Shown: positions 28,920 to 38,445, numbered from the stretch's first letter. The stretch is 64,000 nt of DNA from Prorocentrum cordatum (GCA_963575745.1 CAUYUJ010019899.1:104631-168630), one strand, 5' to 3'. Program-made: numbers and translations. Notes: generated by a model not told the origin, from the sequence alone.

Positions 28920-29240
28920 ATGCCAAGTATGAACAAGGCAAGTGTTGGTGCAAAGACCAGCCTTAACAATTCTGCGCCACTCAAGCTAGACGATGAAGAT
29001 TCTCAGGAGGCGCCGTGTCAGCTCCAAAACTTGGTGACTTTTCTCGAGATCGCTTCGGGGGCGTTGACGCAGCAGTGCTCCCGCGAGCCATCGGGAGAGC
29101 CCTTTTTCACGAATCCCGACTCCACGAAGAAGGTCAAGGATAAGCTTGCATGCCCAGGAAGGACCGACCGCTTAGGGCATAAGCGGCTGAACACGATCAG
29201 GCGCTCGTGTTATAGAGAACATGTGTTGTCATGCACGTGA
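28920..29240 (+). CDS. Possible small protein of unknown function (106 codons)
   Basis: ATG at 28920, TGA at 29238-29240. Composition is balanced (Lys, Ser, Gln, Asp, Leu; a few Cys), unlike the repeat-derived frames around it: MPSMNKASVGAKTSLNN... with an acidic patch LKLDDEDSQEAP and a basic C-terminus. No domain, signal or membrane segment recognised. It could be an exon, a remnant of the LINE's neighbourhood, or chance. Confidence 0.25.
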   Translation: MPSMNKASVGAKTSLNNSAPLKLDDEDSQEAPCQLQNLVTFLEIASGALTQQCSREPSGEPFFTNPDSTKKVKDKLACPGRTDRLGHKRLNTIRRSCYREHVLSCT

Positions 29241-29479
29241 GGCTTTGGCTGTTATTCCCCCATCACCGTTCCCAACCCTATTGCAGAAACATTTGACATC
29301 GTATCCCCAACTGTTGTTCGGTCGTCCGTGAGACTTGTTCCCGGCAGGTGACCGCTCAAGAACGCGCGACTGCTTGAAGGATAGCTACCAAAAAAACATC
29401 GCGTGCCAAGTCATTCAAAACGCCTCTTGTTCAGGGACAGGGACTCCACCGCGGAAGGGCTGCAGGCCACCGACAACCC
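29241..29479. other. Spacer without a recognisable gene
   Basis: Moderate base composition, no family match, no supported frame. Confidence 0.4.
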
Positions 29480-29610
29480 GGTCACCCGACGTCGCGAGTT
29501 GGTCCACAACGTGGCTCCCCGGAGGTCCGAAACCCTTCCCAGGGACCGGAGCCCAGCAAGAACCCCTGGAGGCCAAAAATGACCAGAAACTTCTGTCGTG
29601 ATGTTCGTTC
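29480..29610 (+). mobile_element. TIR element C, degenerate copy 11
   Basis: ACCCGACGTCGCGAGTTGG, CCGGAGGTCCGAAACCCTTC, GGGACCGGAGCCCAGC, GGAGGCCAAAAATGACCAGA and CTGTCGTGATG appear in family order. Ends eroded. Confidence 0.55.
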
Positions 29611-29729
29611 GGCATCACCCAAACATGCGTCTTCCGCTGTGTGCGTCAGCCCCCAGGGACGACGCGCGCGTCCTGCAGTTGATTATCGGTGGCGGGCGTT
29701 TTCTGGCCATCCCGCCTTCGGGGATGTCA

Positions 29730-29886
29730 GCCACGCGCAGAAGGGGGGGGGGGGAGGGGGGAGGGGGGAATGCTTCTTAGGAGCACCCCTGCTCCTCAGA
29801 AGGCGCGGGCCCCGTGTCTCTAGATGCAGGGCCGCCGCCTTCAAGAAGCAGCCTCCGTCGAAGCAGTCTTCCCCCGCCCCCCTAGA
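29730..29886 (+). mobile_element. TIR element F, copy 5 (sub-type shared with 41188)
   Basis: CCACGCGCAGAAGGGGGG, CTCAGAAGGCGCGGGCC, TAGATGCAGGGCC, GAAGCAGCCTCC and TCTTCCCCC are in the same order as at 41188-41355. Ends directly against element A copy 4. Confidence 0.7.
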
Positions 29887-29888
29887 CT

Positions 29889-30091
29889 TAAGTCGGGCGT
29901 GTCCCCCCCCCCAACAGGGGAATTTCCGACGAGAAATAAAAAATATTTCCAAAACTACACCAAAAAGGTCAAAAGATAGCAGAAAAAGAGTCCCCAGACC
30001 ATTTTTGGAGTATTTTCTTTGATTCAGTTTGGCGCATTTTTTTCTTATTCCTCGTCGAAAACCCCCCTGTAGAGGGGACGCGCCCGACTTC
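29889..30091 (+). mobile_element. TIR element A, copy 4 (long-TIR form)
   Basis: TTAAGTCGGGCGTGTCCCCC to TTTCCGACGAGAA pairs with TCGTCGAAAACCCCCCTGTA and GGGGACGCGCCCGACTT. The core is very A+T-rich (AAAAAATATTTCCAAAA). Shares the long TIR (GACGA/TCGTC) with copy 8. Confidence 0.85.
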
Positions 30092-30235
30092 ACCCCAGAC
30101 CCCCCTCTGCGCGCCGCCGAGACACGACCTGCGTGCAGAGATGGTCGTGCCGGTCGGCCGCCCCTCGGGCGTGCGCCTCCCCCCGGGGGGGAGGGGGGGG
30201 GGCGCACGGTGCCCGGCGGCGGTCCCCCCGCGCGC

Positions 30236-30475
30236 CCCAAGGTGCCCACGGCGTTGCCCCCTCGGCGTGTTGTTGCCTACCCCTCCTCCTCCTCCTCCTC
30301 CTCCTCCTCCTCCTCCTCCTCCTCCTCTTCCTCCTCCTCCTCCTCCTCCTCCTCCTCCTCCTCCTCCTCCTCCTGGCTCGAGGATCAAGGGGTCGAGGGG
30401 TCGGGGATCGAGCGGCCCTCCCCAATGTGCCCACGGCGTTTTCCCCTCGGCGTGTTGTGGCGACTCAGAGCGTGA
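30236..30475. repeat. (CTC)n tract between two 38-bp direct repeats
   Basis: GTGCCCACGGCGTT...CCCCTCGGCGTGTTG occurs at 30242-30273 and 30427-30458, flanking 90 bp of CTC and a short unique stretch. The phrase GTTGCCTACCC or ATTGCCTACCCC follows each copy. Confidence 0.85.
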
Positions 30476-30830
30476 ATTGCCTACCCCGCTTTCGCTTCCA
30501 AGCTCGGGCGACGAAATCTATACATATCCACTGCTCCCTGGCCAGGCCCACTCTGAGCCCAGGAGCTGTGCATACGCCCTCCTGGCCCAGCCAGGAGGGT
30601 GTGGCGTATACGCTGCTGCTGGGTTCACGGTGTGCCTGGCCAGGGAGCAGTGGATATGTATAGATTCGGTCGCCCTACCTAGCAAAACCAAGTCATACCA
30701 CGCGCCTCCTCGTCAAGCGGCCTGACCAGTGCAGGCCGTAGTTTGGCATCGCTTGGTATCTCTTGGAAGCGAGGGTGGTCAAAAGCGAGGTAGGTTTGTT
30801 TTCCCCCTAGCGACTGCAGGCGTCGCCCGG
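30476..30830 (+). mobile_element. TIR element H, copy 1, carrying a nested foldback
   Basis: Matches 52143-52310 on both sides of an insertion: CCCCGCTTTCGCTTCCA on the left and CAAAACCAAGTCATACCACG onward on the right. Element ends are inverted (CTACCCCGCTTT / AAAGCGAGGTAG). Confidence 0.85.
30503..30682 (+). mobile_element. Foldback element nested in H
   Basis: About 42-bp arms, nearly perfect: left GGGCGACGAAATCTATACAT..., right ...ATGTATAGATTCGGTCGCCC. An inner inverted pair (CATACGCC/GGCGTATAC, CTCCTGG/CCAGGAG) fills the middle. Bounded by AG on both sides; element H copy 2 gives the uninterrupted sequence. Confidence 0.85.
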
Positions 30831-30863
30831 CCGTCCCGTGGCCGTGGGGGCCCACGCCAGGAA

Positions 30864-31057
30864 TCGGGCCGGAGGAAAGGGGGGGATTGGGAAAGGGGGG
30901 GGGTTACGAAATCTGCTGCGTGCAGCCAGTTTCGGCTTCACCGAGGGGCCCCTCCCTCGATGCATGGCCGCATTGGGCGCCGGGAGGCGCCGGGAGAATC
31001 AGCTGCGTGAGCTGTGTCTCAAACCCCCCCTTTGCTATCCCCCCCTTTCGCCCGACC
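30864..31057 (+). mobile_element. TIR element W, copy 1
   Basis: TCGGGCCGGAGGAAAGGGGG and GGATTGGGAAAGGGGGG on the left; CCCCCTTTGCTATCCCCCCC and TTTCGCCCGACCC on the right. GGGGCCCCTCCCTCGATGCA sits inside. About 195 bp; repeat G copy 2 starts within 10 bp. Confidence 0.85.
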
Positions 31058-31065
31058 CGAAAGAG

Positions 31066-31213
31066 GATCCTGCTCGCCTCCAGGGTGCCCTGGGGCTCTT
31101 GGGTCTCGCCGGCCCTGCCGTGGGAGGCGTGGCGCTCCCACGCAGGAAAAACATGTGGACGTCCTGGGGCTCTCGGGGTTGGGCTTCTTGTGGCAGGTCT
31201 CCTGTGGACTGCA
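31066..31213 (+). repeat. Dispersed repeat G, copy 2
   Basis: CTCGCCTCCAGGGTGCCCTG, ATGTGGACGTCCTGGGGCTC and CTCCTGTGGACTG. Element I begins at its right end. Confidence 0.75.
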
Positions 31214-31388
31214 GTGCCGTTTTCAATACAGGCTCCGCGTGCGGATCATGTATTATAAAATGCAGGGATGCAGTACTGAAAACCACGAGGAGATGCTGCA
31301 TACATTGATTCCTAAAGAATCATGCGCTAAACATCCTATCTTTTTATATATATATATATATATATATAAATGTCTTAAAAATTGCCCT
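31211..31388 (+). mobile_element. TIR element I, copy 2, with internal (TA)n
   Basis: CAGTGCCGTTTTCAATACA and CTCCGCGTGCGGATCATGTA match copy 1 (7342-7499). Near the right end about 30 bp of TA (31340-31369) precede AAATTGCCCTG. Confidence 0.78.
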
Positions 31389-31554
31389 GTCGCCTCCGCT
31401 GCACTTTGGCGGCTCGCTCCACCCGCTGCCCAGCTGCCCGCGGCGCGCCGCCCTCGGCGGCCCGAGGCCGCCTGCGCACCGCTCCCCCGCCGACCCTCTG
31501 CGCCCGGGCCCCCTGCAGGGCACCTTTTTACCGCTTGACGACGTATTCACTCCA
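31389..31554. other. G+C-rich spacer
   Basis: Ala/Arg/Pro-coding in all frames. No gene or known repeat recognised. Confidence 0.35.
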
Positions 31555-31556
31555 CG

Positions 31557-31692
31557 CTCCTCCTCCTCCTATTCCTCCTCCTCCTCCCCTCCTCCTCATC
31601 CTCCTCCTCCTCCTGGTCTTCTTCCTCCTCCTCCTCCTCCTCCTCCTCCTCCTCCTCCTCCTCCTTCTCTTCCTCCTCCTCCTCCTCCTGAT
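31557..31692. repeat. (CTC)n tract
   Basis: CTC with CCTATTCC, CATCC and TTCTTCC interruptions. Ends in T-rich CTTTTTCTTTTTCTTTG, which is part of element W's target. Confidence 0.94.
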
Positions 31693-31710
31693 CTTTTTCT
31701 TTTTCTTTGT

Positions 31711-31895
31711 TCGGGCCGGGCGAAAGGGGGGGATTGGGAAAGGGGGGGTTACGAAATTTGCTGCATGCAGCTGGTTTCGGCCTCACCGAGGGGCCCCTCC
31801 CTCGATGCATGGCCGCCTCCGGCGCCGGGAAAATCAGCTACGTGAGCTGATTCTCAACCCTACCCTTTGCTATCCCCCCCTTTCGCCCGACCCGA
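31711..31895 (+). mobile_element. TIR element W, copy 2, with probable target duplication
   Basis: TCGGGCCGGGCGAAAGGGGG to TATCCCCCCCTTTCGCCCGA. It is preceded by TCTTTTTCTTTGT and followed, after CCCGA, by TCTTTTCTTTGT, a 12-13-bp direct repeat consistent with target duplication. Confidence 0.88.
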
Positions 31896-32073
31896 TCTTT
31901 TCTTTGTGCACGCTCCCATCGCTGGCGGTCTTCATGTCGCCTCCTTGAATGTCCAATCCATATGCGCAAGGCCTCATTTTTGGGAGGAGCAGGTGCACGC
32001 GCCTCCTCGCGGCGGCTCCTCGGACAACACGTTCCACAGGGACTGGGGTCGGGAAGGGTTTTGGAGTGCAGGC

Positions 32074-32237
32074 AGTCGGAGTTGCTCATCCATGCCCCTC
32101 TGCCAGGGGGAAGACTCAGAGGTAGTCAAAACGTCGTCTGGAGACGATGTGTCTGCTATCTGTCGCTATGTTTGAGCACGGTCTTGCTATCGTTTCTGTT
32201 TCCTCCCCAGTCCGCCTGTGTCGGGTAGGCCTCGACT
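32074..32237 (+). mobile_element. TIR element A, degenerate copy 5
   Basis: CAGTCGGAGTTG, CCATGCCCCTCTGCCAGGGG, GTAGTCAAAACGTC, GGAGACGATGTG, GTCCGCCTGTGTCGGG and CCTCGACTC align with the family in order, with both TIRs altered. Confidence 0.5.
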
Positions 32238-32419
32238 CTGGGACGAGCGGGAGGCCCAAACAGCAGTGGGCTTCCAGCGTATACGCAGCGCTGCCCCGAC
32301 GAAGCTGTGAGCTGCATGGGACGCCTCGGCTCCTTGGTGCCGATGCGCCGTCTGGGCGCCAGGCTCGCTTGCTGGTCCGCCTGTGGGAGGGCGTGCCCCG
32401 ACCAAATTACCACAGGCGT

Positions 32420-32508
32420 CAAGTCGGGCGTGCCCCATCGACAAGAGGAACATTCAAACATAGACAAAAAATTGTCCGGGGACGATTTGGGGGGACGCGC
32501 CCCGACCT
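32420..32508 (+). mobile_element. TIR element A, internally deleted copy 6
   Basis: CAAGTCGGGCGTGCCCCATC and AAGAGGAACATTCAAACATAG, then GGGGACGATTTGGGGGGACG and CGCCCCGACC. Only about 90 bp: the right half of the core is missing. Confidence 0.75.
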
Positions 32509-32964
32509 GCCACAAGCGCGCCCAGGGCAGCGGCGCCTCCCCAAGCCTGGGAGGAGGGGCCGAGCGGGCTGCACGCGCGGGCGGCGCGCGCGAGGGCGCG
32601 GTGCGGGCGAGGGCGCGGGCCGCCCCCCGGGGAGCGGCGGAGGGGAGAGCCGGCCGCCCCCCGGTGGAGTCGAGCGCGCCGCGCCTATGGACGGCGCAGC
32701 GGTTGCAGATCGCAGGCGCGAGAGCACACATCAGAAGAGGACATGTGGGGTTAGAGCAGTGGGGTTACAGGGAACACTTGTGAACGAGCTTTTTCTGCAA
32801 TTTGCATATGGCCCGTCGGGGTTGAAGCTTCCACCTTGACCGTCCTCGGCAGGATGAGTTTGCTTGCGCTCTTCCGCGCATGTCGGTTTCGTGCGTTCGG
32901 TTGCGCGTGTTTGCAGGGCCATCCGCGGTGGCGCCGTGGCAATGGCAATGAGCACTGTGTCACA
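32509..32964. other. Spacer without a recognisable gene
   Basis: 32510-32700 is extremely G+C-rich; 32700-32964 is of mixed composition. No supported frame or repeat family. Confidence 0.35.
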
Positions 32965-33130
32965 GTGCTTATGTCGAATTCTTCGAGGGTTCTTTGTTTT
33001 CTTTTGGGGGGGCAAGATCCGCTCCTTCCTGATGCTTCTGTCGTGGGCCTCTTCCTGGCCACCAGGGGACTGGGAACAACCAGAAACGAGCACAGTTAGA
33101 AACGAGCACGATTAGAAATGAACGACGTGT
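32965..33130 (+). repeat. Dispersed repeat U, copy 2
   Basis: GTTCTTTGTTTTCTTTTGGG, GGGCAAGATCCGCTCC, CGTGGGCCTCTTCCTGGCCA, GGGGACTGGGAACAA and AGAAATGAACGACGTG match 12975-13142. GAAACGAGCACA/G is doubled here. Confidence 0.7.
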
Positions 33131-33133
33131 ATA

Positions 33134-33400
33134 TATGCACATCGGTTGCGGCAGTCAGGACGACGACGACGATGGCGACGACGTCGAGCTACTCTGCCCC
33201 TCAAAGTCCCACCGCGCACCACACCCCGCTGGCACCGAGAAGCTCTGCACACCGATCTTCCTTGCCCCAGCGAATGCGCTGCCCCATGCAGCAGCAGGAG
33301 CCGCGAACGCCCACCAGCGCATCGCCCAATCGCCGTTAAGTTCGCACACATTTGCAACTGAATGGTCGCATGCACATCGATTGCAGCAGTCGGGATGGAA
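33134..33400 (+). repeat. Two direct repeats 235 bp apart around a GAC triplet run
   Basis: GCACATCGGTTGCGGCAGTC (33137) and GCACATCGATTGCAGCAGTC (33372). Between them are a short GAC/GATGGCGAC run and unique sequence with no supported gene. Confidence 0.65.
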
Positions 33401-33609
33401 GTCCAAGGTGGGGATTTATGGTCGGGAACTCTTGGACAGCGTGTCGCCCCTTCCCGTTCTGGCCCACCGCGCTGCGGTACGACGCGCTATCCCGCTCGCG
33501 GTCCCGAGGCGTCCACGTGCCGGGTGGTTCCACGCTATCTGTTCGCAAGGCATAGCGTGTCGCCAGGGCTGCCATCGCGATGCGCTAAGCAACAGTTTCC
33601 GACCGTACC

Positions 33610-33738
33610 TACCACCACCGCCTGGGAGATCGAGTTTCGTGGAGATCGTCCGGCGGTGGATCTTGATATGCCCGGGCCCCCTGGGGCCAAGATATGTCTC
33701 ATCCACCGCTCCTCGAAGTCCCACCCAGGCGGTGGATA
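33610..33738. mobile_element. Foldback element T, copy 2
   Basis: Outer arms CCACCGCCTGGGA and CCCAGGCGGTGG, inner arms GGCGGTGGATCTTGATATG and GATATGTCTCATCCACCGC around GGGCCCCCTGGGGCC. Same plan as 2886-3030. Confidence 0.75.
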
Positions 33739-33784
33739 AGAATTAAATCCCCGCCTCGCAAAAAGAACAGCCTGAACATCCACG

Positions 33785-33925
33785 TTCGAAGGTCCGCGCG
33801 GGCTTCTTGGATCCGCGGTGGCCCCCCCCCCTTTGGCGCCTCCCGCGCCGCCCCTCCTGCGCTCCGCGCGCCAGGGAGGGAGGTCCAGCGCAGGTCCAAG
33901 ATGTCCGCGCGGACCTCCAAAACTC
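33785..33925 (+). mobile_element. TIR element O, copy 1
   Basis: CGAAGGTCCGCGCGGGCTTC and GGATCCGCGGTGGCCCCC on the left, CGCAGGTCCAAGATGTCCGC and GCGGACCTCC on the right. About 140 bp, G+C-rich. Confidence 0.6.
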
Positions 33926-33959
33926 TATACATGGATACACATATGTATGCATTGCGTGT

Positions 33960-34240
33960 CCCTCTAAGGAAGCTGGCGTTACGCGCTCGAAAGAAAGAAG
34001 GGGAGGCGTCGGAGAAGCAGGAGACAGGGGGCGGTACGCAGGAGAAGGAGGAGAAGAGGGGGGGCGGCGAGGAACAGGAGCAACGTTCCACGAGGTAGGC
34101 AGGGAGGGAGGACGAGATGCCGAGGAGGGCAAGCAAGCGGAGGAGGAGGATGCGGATGAGGAGGGGGATGAGGAGAAAAAGGACGACAACGACGACGAGC
34201 GAGAGGAAGAGGGGAGAGCAGAAGGAGCAAGGATGAGGGC
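33960..34240. repeat. Purine-biased imperfect GAG/GGA tract
   Basis: AGGAGAAGGAGGAGAAGAGG-type sequence with frequent interruptions; no long pure run. Not coding. Confidence 0.6.
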
Positions 34241-34375
34241 TGCACTGAAGGGAAGGGCTCCCGAAGGAAGGGGGGCCTGGAGCCCTTCTTCGCACCGCTC
34301 GGGCAGCCGGGGCCCTCCCTGGGCCCTGGAGGGCCGTCCAAACGCTACTCGGGGTGAGAGTCTAGTGATTGTTTT

Positions 34376-34580
34376 TGTATTCATGGTTTTGTGGATCCGC
34401 GCGGGCCCCCCCACCACCCCCCCTCCCCACCCCCCCATGGAGTAGATCTTGGCTGTCTTTGGCGCCCCTGTTTCGAGCGGGTGGGGTCTCCCCCAGAGGC
34501 CGCACGATTCCAAACAGTCGCTCGAAGCGGAGGTCCAGAGCCAGATCCCCCCCCCTCCTTTTTCCCAATGTCGAAACGCC
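34376..34580 (+). repeat. Dispersed repeat P, copy 1
   Basis: ATGGTTTTGTGGATCCGCGC, GGGCCCCCCCACCACC, ATGGAGTAGATCTTGG, CTCCCCCAGAGGCCGC and AAACAGTCGCTCGAAGCGG align with 43952-44165. The left end contains an O-like GGATCCGCGCGGGC. Confidence 0.65.
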
Positions 34581-35070
34581 GAATAAAAAAACGCTCACAA
34601 GCTGGTCCCGGGACCCGTTCCCCTCAGGACCCGCCCGCTCCTTTCATGCCAGCATCGATTGCACGTAAGAGCGGCCCTTGGCCAGAGTGACCTCGGGTGC
34701 GGGCCCAACGCGATGCAGTCGTAGTGGCTTCCACGCTTGTGGACGGTGCCCCCGAAAAGCCGCGCACCAAAGATCACTCTTACCCAGGGTCACGCTAGCG
34801 TGTAGCCAGCAGCAAGGGGGAGAGGGGGGCAGGGGGCCAGGAGAGGATGGAAGAAAACGCCAGGCACGCGTTCGAGCTGGGCATGCTGCGCACCACCGGC
34901 GTCGCTCCCAGCCTTGCCTGGATCCAGCGATCGTTGCCGACGGCAGCTGTGTTGGCCAGCTGGTGGTGTGGTTGTCGTCTGCTTCCACCGCTACTATAAT
35001 AACGTGCTGCTAACTCAGAGGATGTCTGGTGGCCTACCGTGCTTTCCTGGGCGCTGCTGTAATTGAAGAT
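34581..35070. other. Unique stretch without an identified gene
   Basis: Ordinary composition, no repeat family recognised, no frame with a domain. Confidence 0.4.
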
Positions 35071-35074
35071 CTGC

Positions 35075-35325
35075 TCGGAGGAGGGGAGCAGGGAGGGAGG
35101 GGGGAGCAGGGAGGGAGGGGAAAGAGGAGGGGAGCAGGGAGGTAGGGGAGGAGGGCGGGAGGGAGGGGGGAAGGGAGGGAGGTGAGAAGGGAGGGAGTGA
35201 GGAGGGGAGAGGGGAGGGAGGAGGGGAAAAGGGAGGGAGGGAAGTGGGAGGGCGGGAGGACAGAAAAAGGGAGAGGAGGAGGGGAGGAGGGGAGGAGGGG
35301 AGGAGGGGGAGGCGGAAAGGGTTGA
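35075..35325. repeat. Purine-only GGGAGG/GGAGG tract, about 240 bp
   Basis: Repeats of GGGAGGGAGG and GAGCAGGGAGG on the + strand with almost no pyrimidines. Opposite-strand frames are poly-Pro/Ser/Leu and not genes. Confidence 0.93.
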
Positions 35326-35925
35326 GGATGAACACCAGGTCGCGGCACGACCGATCGCGTGATCGTTTTGCCCGCGTCGCCTCCACTTCTCTCCGAGACT
35401 GCTGTGCCGAAGATAGAGTAGCCAAGGCAACGCGACATTCAAACTGGCATGGGCCAACGGCCCGGGAGGATCGGACGCTCTGTGAGGCGCGTTGGCGCGG
35501 TCAGTTCCGCCAGCCCCTCATCATCGTTATTCATATTCCTCCTCTTCCTCCTCCTGATAACCCGCACTTCCAAAGCAGGCATGCCACCCGAAGGTTGGTC
35601 AGGTGTGCGCTTCCTCCTTCCCGCCTACAGGCAGTCATCTCTCTGCTTTGTCATCCTGGCCTCCCAGCTGCAATGAAGATGAGCTTCCCTTGCGGTGGCG
35701 TGCGCTCCTCCTCGTCGGCTGGTCGGTTGGCCGAGCGGCCCCCCTCTGGGGCCAAGCGGTTCCTCTGCCCTCGACGTGCCGAACACCTACCTCTACATGA
35801 AGACGCTCACGCTGGTAGAGGCGCCCAAAGCCGACTCCCGGACACAGGGGCGGGCGGGTGGATTATCATTTGGTTCGTGTCGTCCTCTTCAGTTTCGCCC
35901 TCTCTTGGAGCCTGGACGAATCAAA
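35326..35925. other. Unique stretch without an identified gene
   Basis: A + strand frame here (QPLIIVIHIPPLPPPDNPHF..., about 35510-35850) has fairly ordinary composition but no recognised domain and no conserved start. It may be a fragment of something eroded. Confidence 0.3.
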
Positions 35926-35937
35926 AGCGGACGAAGC

Positions 35938-36021
35938 GAAGCGGGCGAACCGAAGCGGACGAATCGCAGCGGGCGAAGCGAAGCGGACGAAACGAAGCAG
36001 ACGAAATGGAAATTTAGACGA
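35938..36021 (+). repeat. 14-bp tandem repeat, six copies
   Basis: Units of GCGGACGAAGCGAA with one to three changes each, from 35938 to 36021. Confidence 0.9.
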
Positions 36022-36237
36022 AATGAATCGGAATCGGGTTGGGTGGGCGGACCGAGGTGGGTCGAGGGGGGGTTGTGCGTCATCGTCGTCTTCCGACCGC
36101 CCCCCTCCTCGAAGAGGGAGGATAGCAAGGAGGATGATCCAGCAATGACGCTACGGTTGGTAGGTGCGTAAAACACTCTACTTGGAATGGGCCCAGCGCG
36201 CCGCATAACGACGGGCTTTCGGCCCACCCCGCCACCG

Positions 36238-36712
36238 TGTTAGGGTTGTGGATGAGAGGCCTCTTGGATGTTCGTTGGGATCTCGTGGGGGGCCTCCCTG
36301 GGGTCTCCTGGAGGCAGTTTTGAGGCCGCTGGGGGGCTGTTTGGGGGCCTCTCGGGGCGTCTTTGCTCTTGGGGGCCTCCTGGGGGCCTCTCGGGGCCGA
36401 GGGCTCGAAATGTCTGTTCGGGTCCCCCGTCTGGGCCCCCTCTTGGAGCCGTCTTGGCGGCCTCTTGGGCCATCTTCAAGGCTTCTTGGGCCGTCTTCGG
36501 GCCCTCTGAGGCGGTCTTGGGCCCTCTTGGAGGCTCTTGGGCCGTCTTGGGGCGATCCTGGGGGCCTCGGAAGCCGTCTTGGAGCGTCTAAAAGCCAAAA
36601 AGGCGATAACCCCCGAATCCTTCAAAAGGGGGATCAATGATTTGTGCCTTTGGGGGCCCTCTTGGAGGCCTCTCGGGGCCTCTTGGGGGCATCTTGGGCC
36701 GTTGGATTGCAC
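36238..36712 (-). repeat. Dispersed repeat D, copy 3 (leader missing)
   Basis: Same orientation as D2: GGCCTCTTGGATG..., the periodic CTTGGGCC body, the GGGGCCGAGGGCTCGAAA module (36392-36409) and the AAAAGCCAAAAAGGCGATAAC module (36590-36610). It stops at 36712 where array K begins, so the leader was lost or never copied. Confidence 0.7.
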
Positions 36713-36942
36713 GACGTCGACTGCACGCAAAGAATGTCGCGCCTACCTCGCGTTGTTTCGATCTCTCACAACATCGGTTGCACTATATACGTATATGTAT
36801 AGATGTTGCACAACCTAGATTAAACTACATGGATTGCACAACATAGATGGCACTGCCTCACATATTGCACAACAGACACTGCACAACTTAGATTGCACCG
36901 CATGGACTGCACCACATACATCGCACCACGCTGACTGCCCCC

Positions 36943-37023
<81 letters not shown>

Positions 37024-37260
37024 GCACACACACACACAGATTGCAGCACATAGGTTGCACGATGCTTGTTGTCGCGCCTGCGGCGTGCATTTTGATCGCA
37101 CGTAACGTAGACTGCATTTCATCGGTTGCACAGTACATGTTGCACCACACATGTTGCACAACACAGATTGCACAACCTAGATTGCACCACACATAATGCA
37201 CTACAGATCTTGTAGAGCATAGCACCACCTACATTGTATAACGGATGCTGCACAACATAG
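36713..37260 (+). repeat. Tandem array K1, 15-bp TTGCACCACATAGA-type units
   Basis: Degenerate 15-bp units (GATTGCACAACATAG and variants) run across the whole segment except for a (CA)n insert. The same unit and period recur at 62058-62725. Confidence 0.85.
36945..37040. repeat. (CA)n microsatellite inside array K1
   Basis: About 45 CA dinucleotides with three G interruptions near 37020. Confidence 0.97.
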
Positions 37261-37512
37261 ACACGTTTCTATTCACAACGAGAGGGGGTCTGGGTCCCCT
37301 ACTCCGTGTGGTTTTCGGGCCTCTGACGGCCGTTCGGGGCGATTCGGTCACCCGGGAACGCTCTCGGCGAGGCGCAGCTCTTGGAAAGCCTCCCCGTGCG
37401 AGAGGAGCTTCAAGAGCCAACGAACTTGTGATTGAACATGTGAGACAGTGAGGGGCAGATGTCTGAGCGGCCCAAAGCAGCCGTCGTGATGTCTACGACG
37501 CGAGGAACTTGT
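37261..37512. other. Spacer without a recognisable gene
   Basis: Mixed composition; GCCGTCGTGATGTCTACGAC at 37480 resembles the right end of element C, so this may be the tail of an eroded copy. Confidence 0.35.
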
Positions 37513-37660
37513 ACCCAGACATCCGACGGTGTGTGTTTTTCAATGCGCGCCCCCAGATGCCCCGACCCTTTCCTCGGAGGCAGTTCTCCGTCCCAGATCC
37601 ACTTTAGACGGCCCCGGGGCCAGATAACGGGCTCCAGAGGCCGACACGGAGGTTTGGACG
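37513..37660 (+). mobile_element. TIR element C, degenerate copy 12
   Basis: CCCAGACATCCGACGGTG, GCCCCGACCCTTTCCTCGG, TTCTCCGTCCCAGATCC and GACGGCCCCGGGGCCAG in family order; right end not found. Confidence 0.6.
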
Positions 37661-37698
37661 ATTGTCCCCCCGTGGTCTGAGGACTGAGATGAAATATT

Positions 37699-37902
37699 CG
37701 GCGGCGAGCGAGGGGGGGAAGTGAGAAGGAGAAGGCCTTCTCAGAAGACGGCGGGGCTTCTTAGAAGCCCTCGCGCCATTCTGAGACTTTGTTTGTGTCT
37801 TCGGGGCAGTCTCAGACAACTTTTGGGAAGGCCGGGGGACTTCCGAGCCTCCTGAATAGGCCCGCCCCTTCTCACTTCCCCCCCTCGCCCGCCGCCGAGA
37901 AC
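37699..37902 (+). mobile_element. TIR element F, copy 2
   Basis: TCGGCGGCGAGCGAGGGGGG and AGTGAGAAGGAGAAGGCC on the left, GGCCCGCCCCTTCTCACTTC and CCCTCGCCCGCCGCCGA on the right. GACTTTGTTTGTGTCTTCGG lies in the middle as in copy 1. Confidence 0.85.
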
Positions 37903-38253
37903 ACACATCGTCGGAGGCCTGGGGCTGTCACGGCGAACACACCGTCGGAGGCCCGCCGTAGACGGGCGAACGGCGATGTAGCCAACGCCAATGTGGGTTC
38001 CGGTGTTGTGGGAACGCGTGGCTCGCGCTCTCCCACAACGCGCTGTGCCGTGCTCGCTCGATCCATTCGCAGATTGGAGCCCATGTCGCCAGGTTCGTGA
38101 TTTCCTACACTTTGCTTCGCAACTTTCACCGTCGAGCAACATCGCCGGTAGCCCGGCCTTGGCCAGAGCTCCCCACGTCGCGACAAAGTCGGCGTCCAGG
38201 CGGTGTGTTGCACGGCTTGCGCCTCCTCATTGGGGTGGGCGGGGCTCCTCGGG
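37903..38253. other. Spacer with repeated CGTCGGAGGCC motif
   Basis: CATCGTCGGAGGCCTGG and CACCGTCGGAGGCCCGC (37907, 37943), then CCGTAGACGGGCGAACGGCG. Otherwise unremarkable. Confidence 0.4.
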
Positions 38254-38445
38254 CCGGACATGCGACGTCCTGATTTCTTCAGGACGGCGTCCCTGGAAGT
38301 CCCGACCCTTTCCCTGGAACCGATTTTTTTCGTCCTGGGTCGTTTTTTGACGGTCCCGGGGCCTGGCGAGGGCCCCCCAGGGCCGAACATGGCAAAAAAT
38401 CCCCCGTCCTGATTTTTTTGTTCAACGACGCGCTCATGTCTGGGG
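38254..38445 (+). mobile_element. TIR element C, copy 13 (reference copy)
   Basis: GCCGGACATGCGACGTCCTG on the left, ACGACGCGCTCATGTCTGGG on the right. Contains CCTGGAAGTCCCGACCC, GTTTTTTGACGGTCCCGGGG and AAAAATCCCCCGTCCTGATT. About 190 bp, all landmarks present. Confidence 0.88.

Noticed and set aside
35326-35925. An additional LINE fragment suggested by HIPPLPPPDNPHFQS-like sequence
   Set aside because: No EEP or RT motif is present and the similarity to LINE connector sequence is too vague to support.
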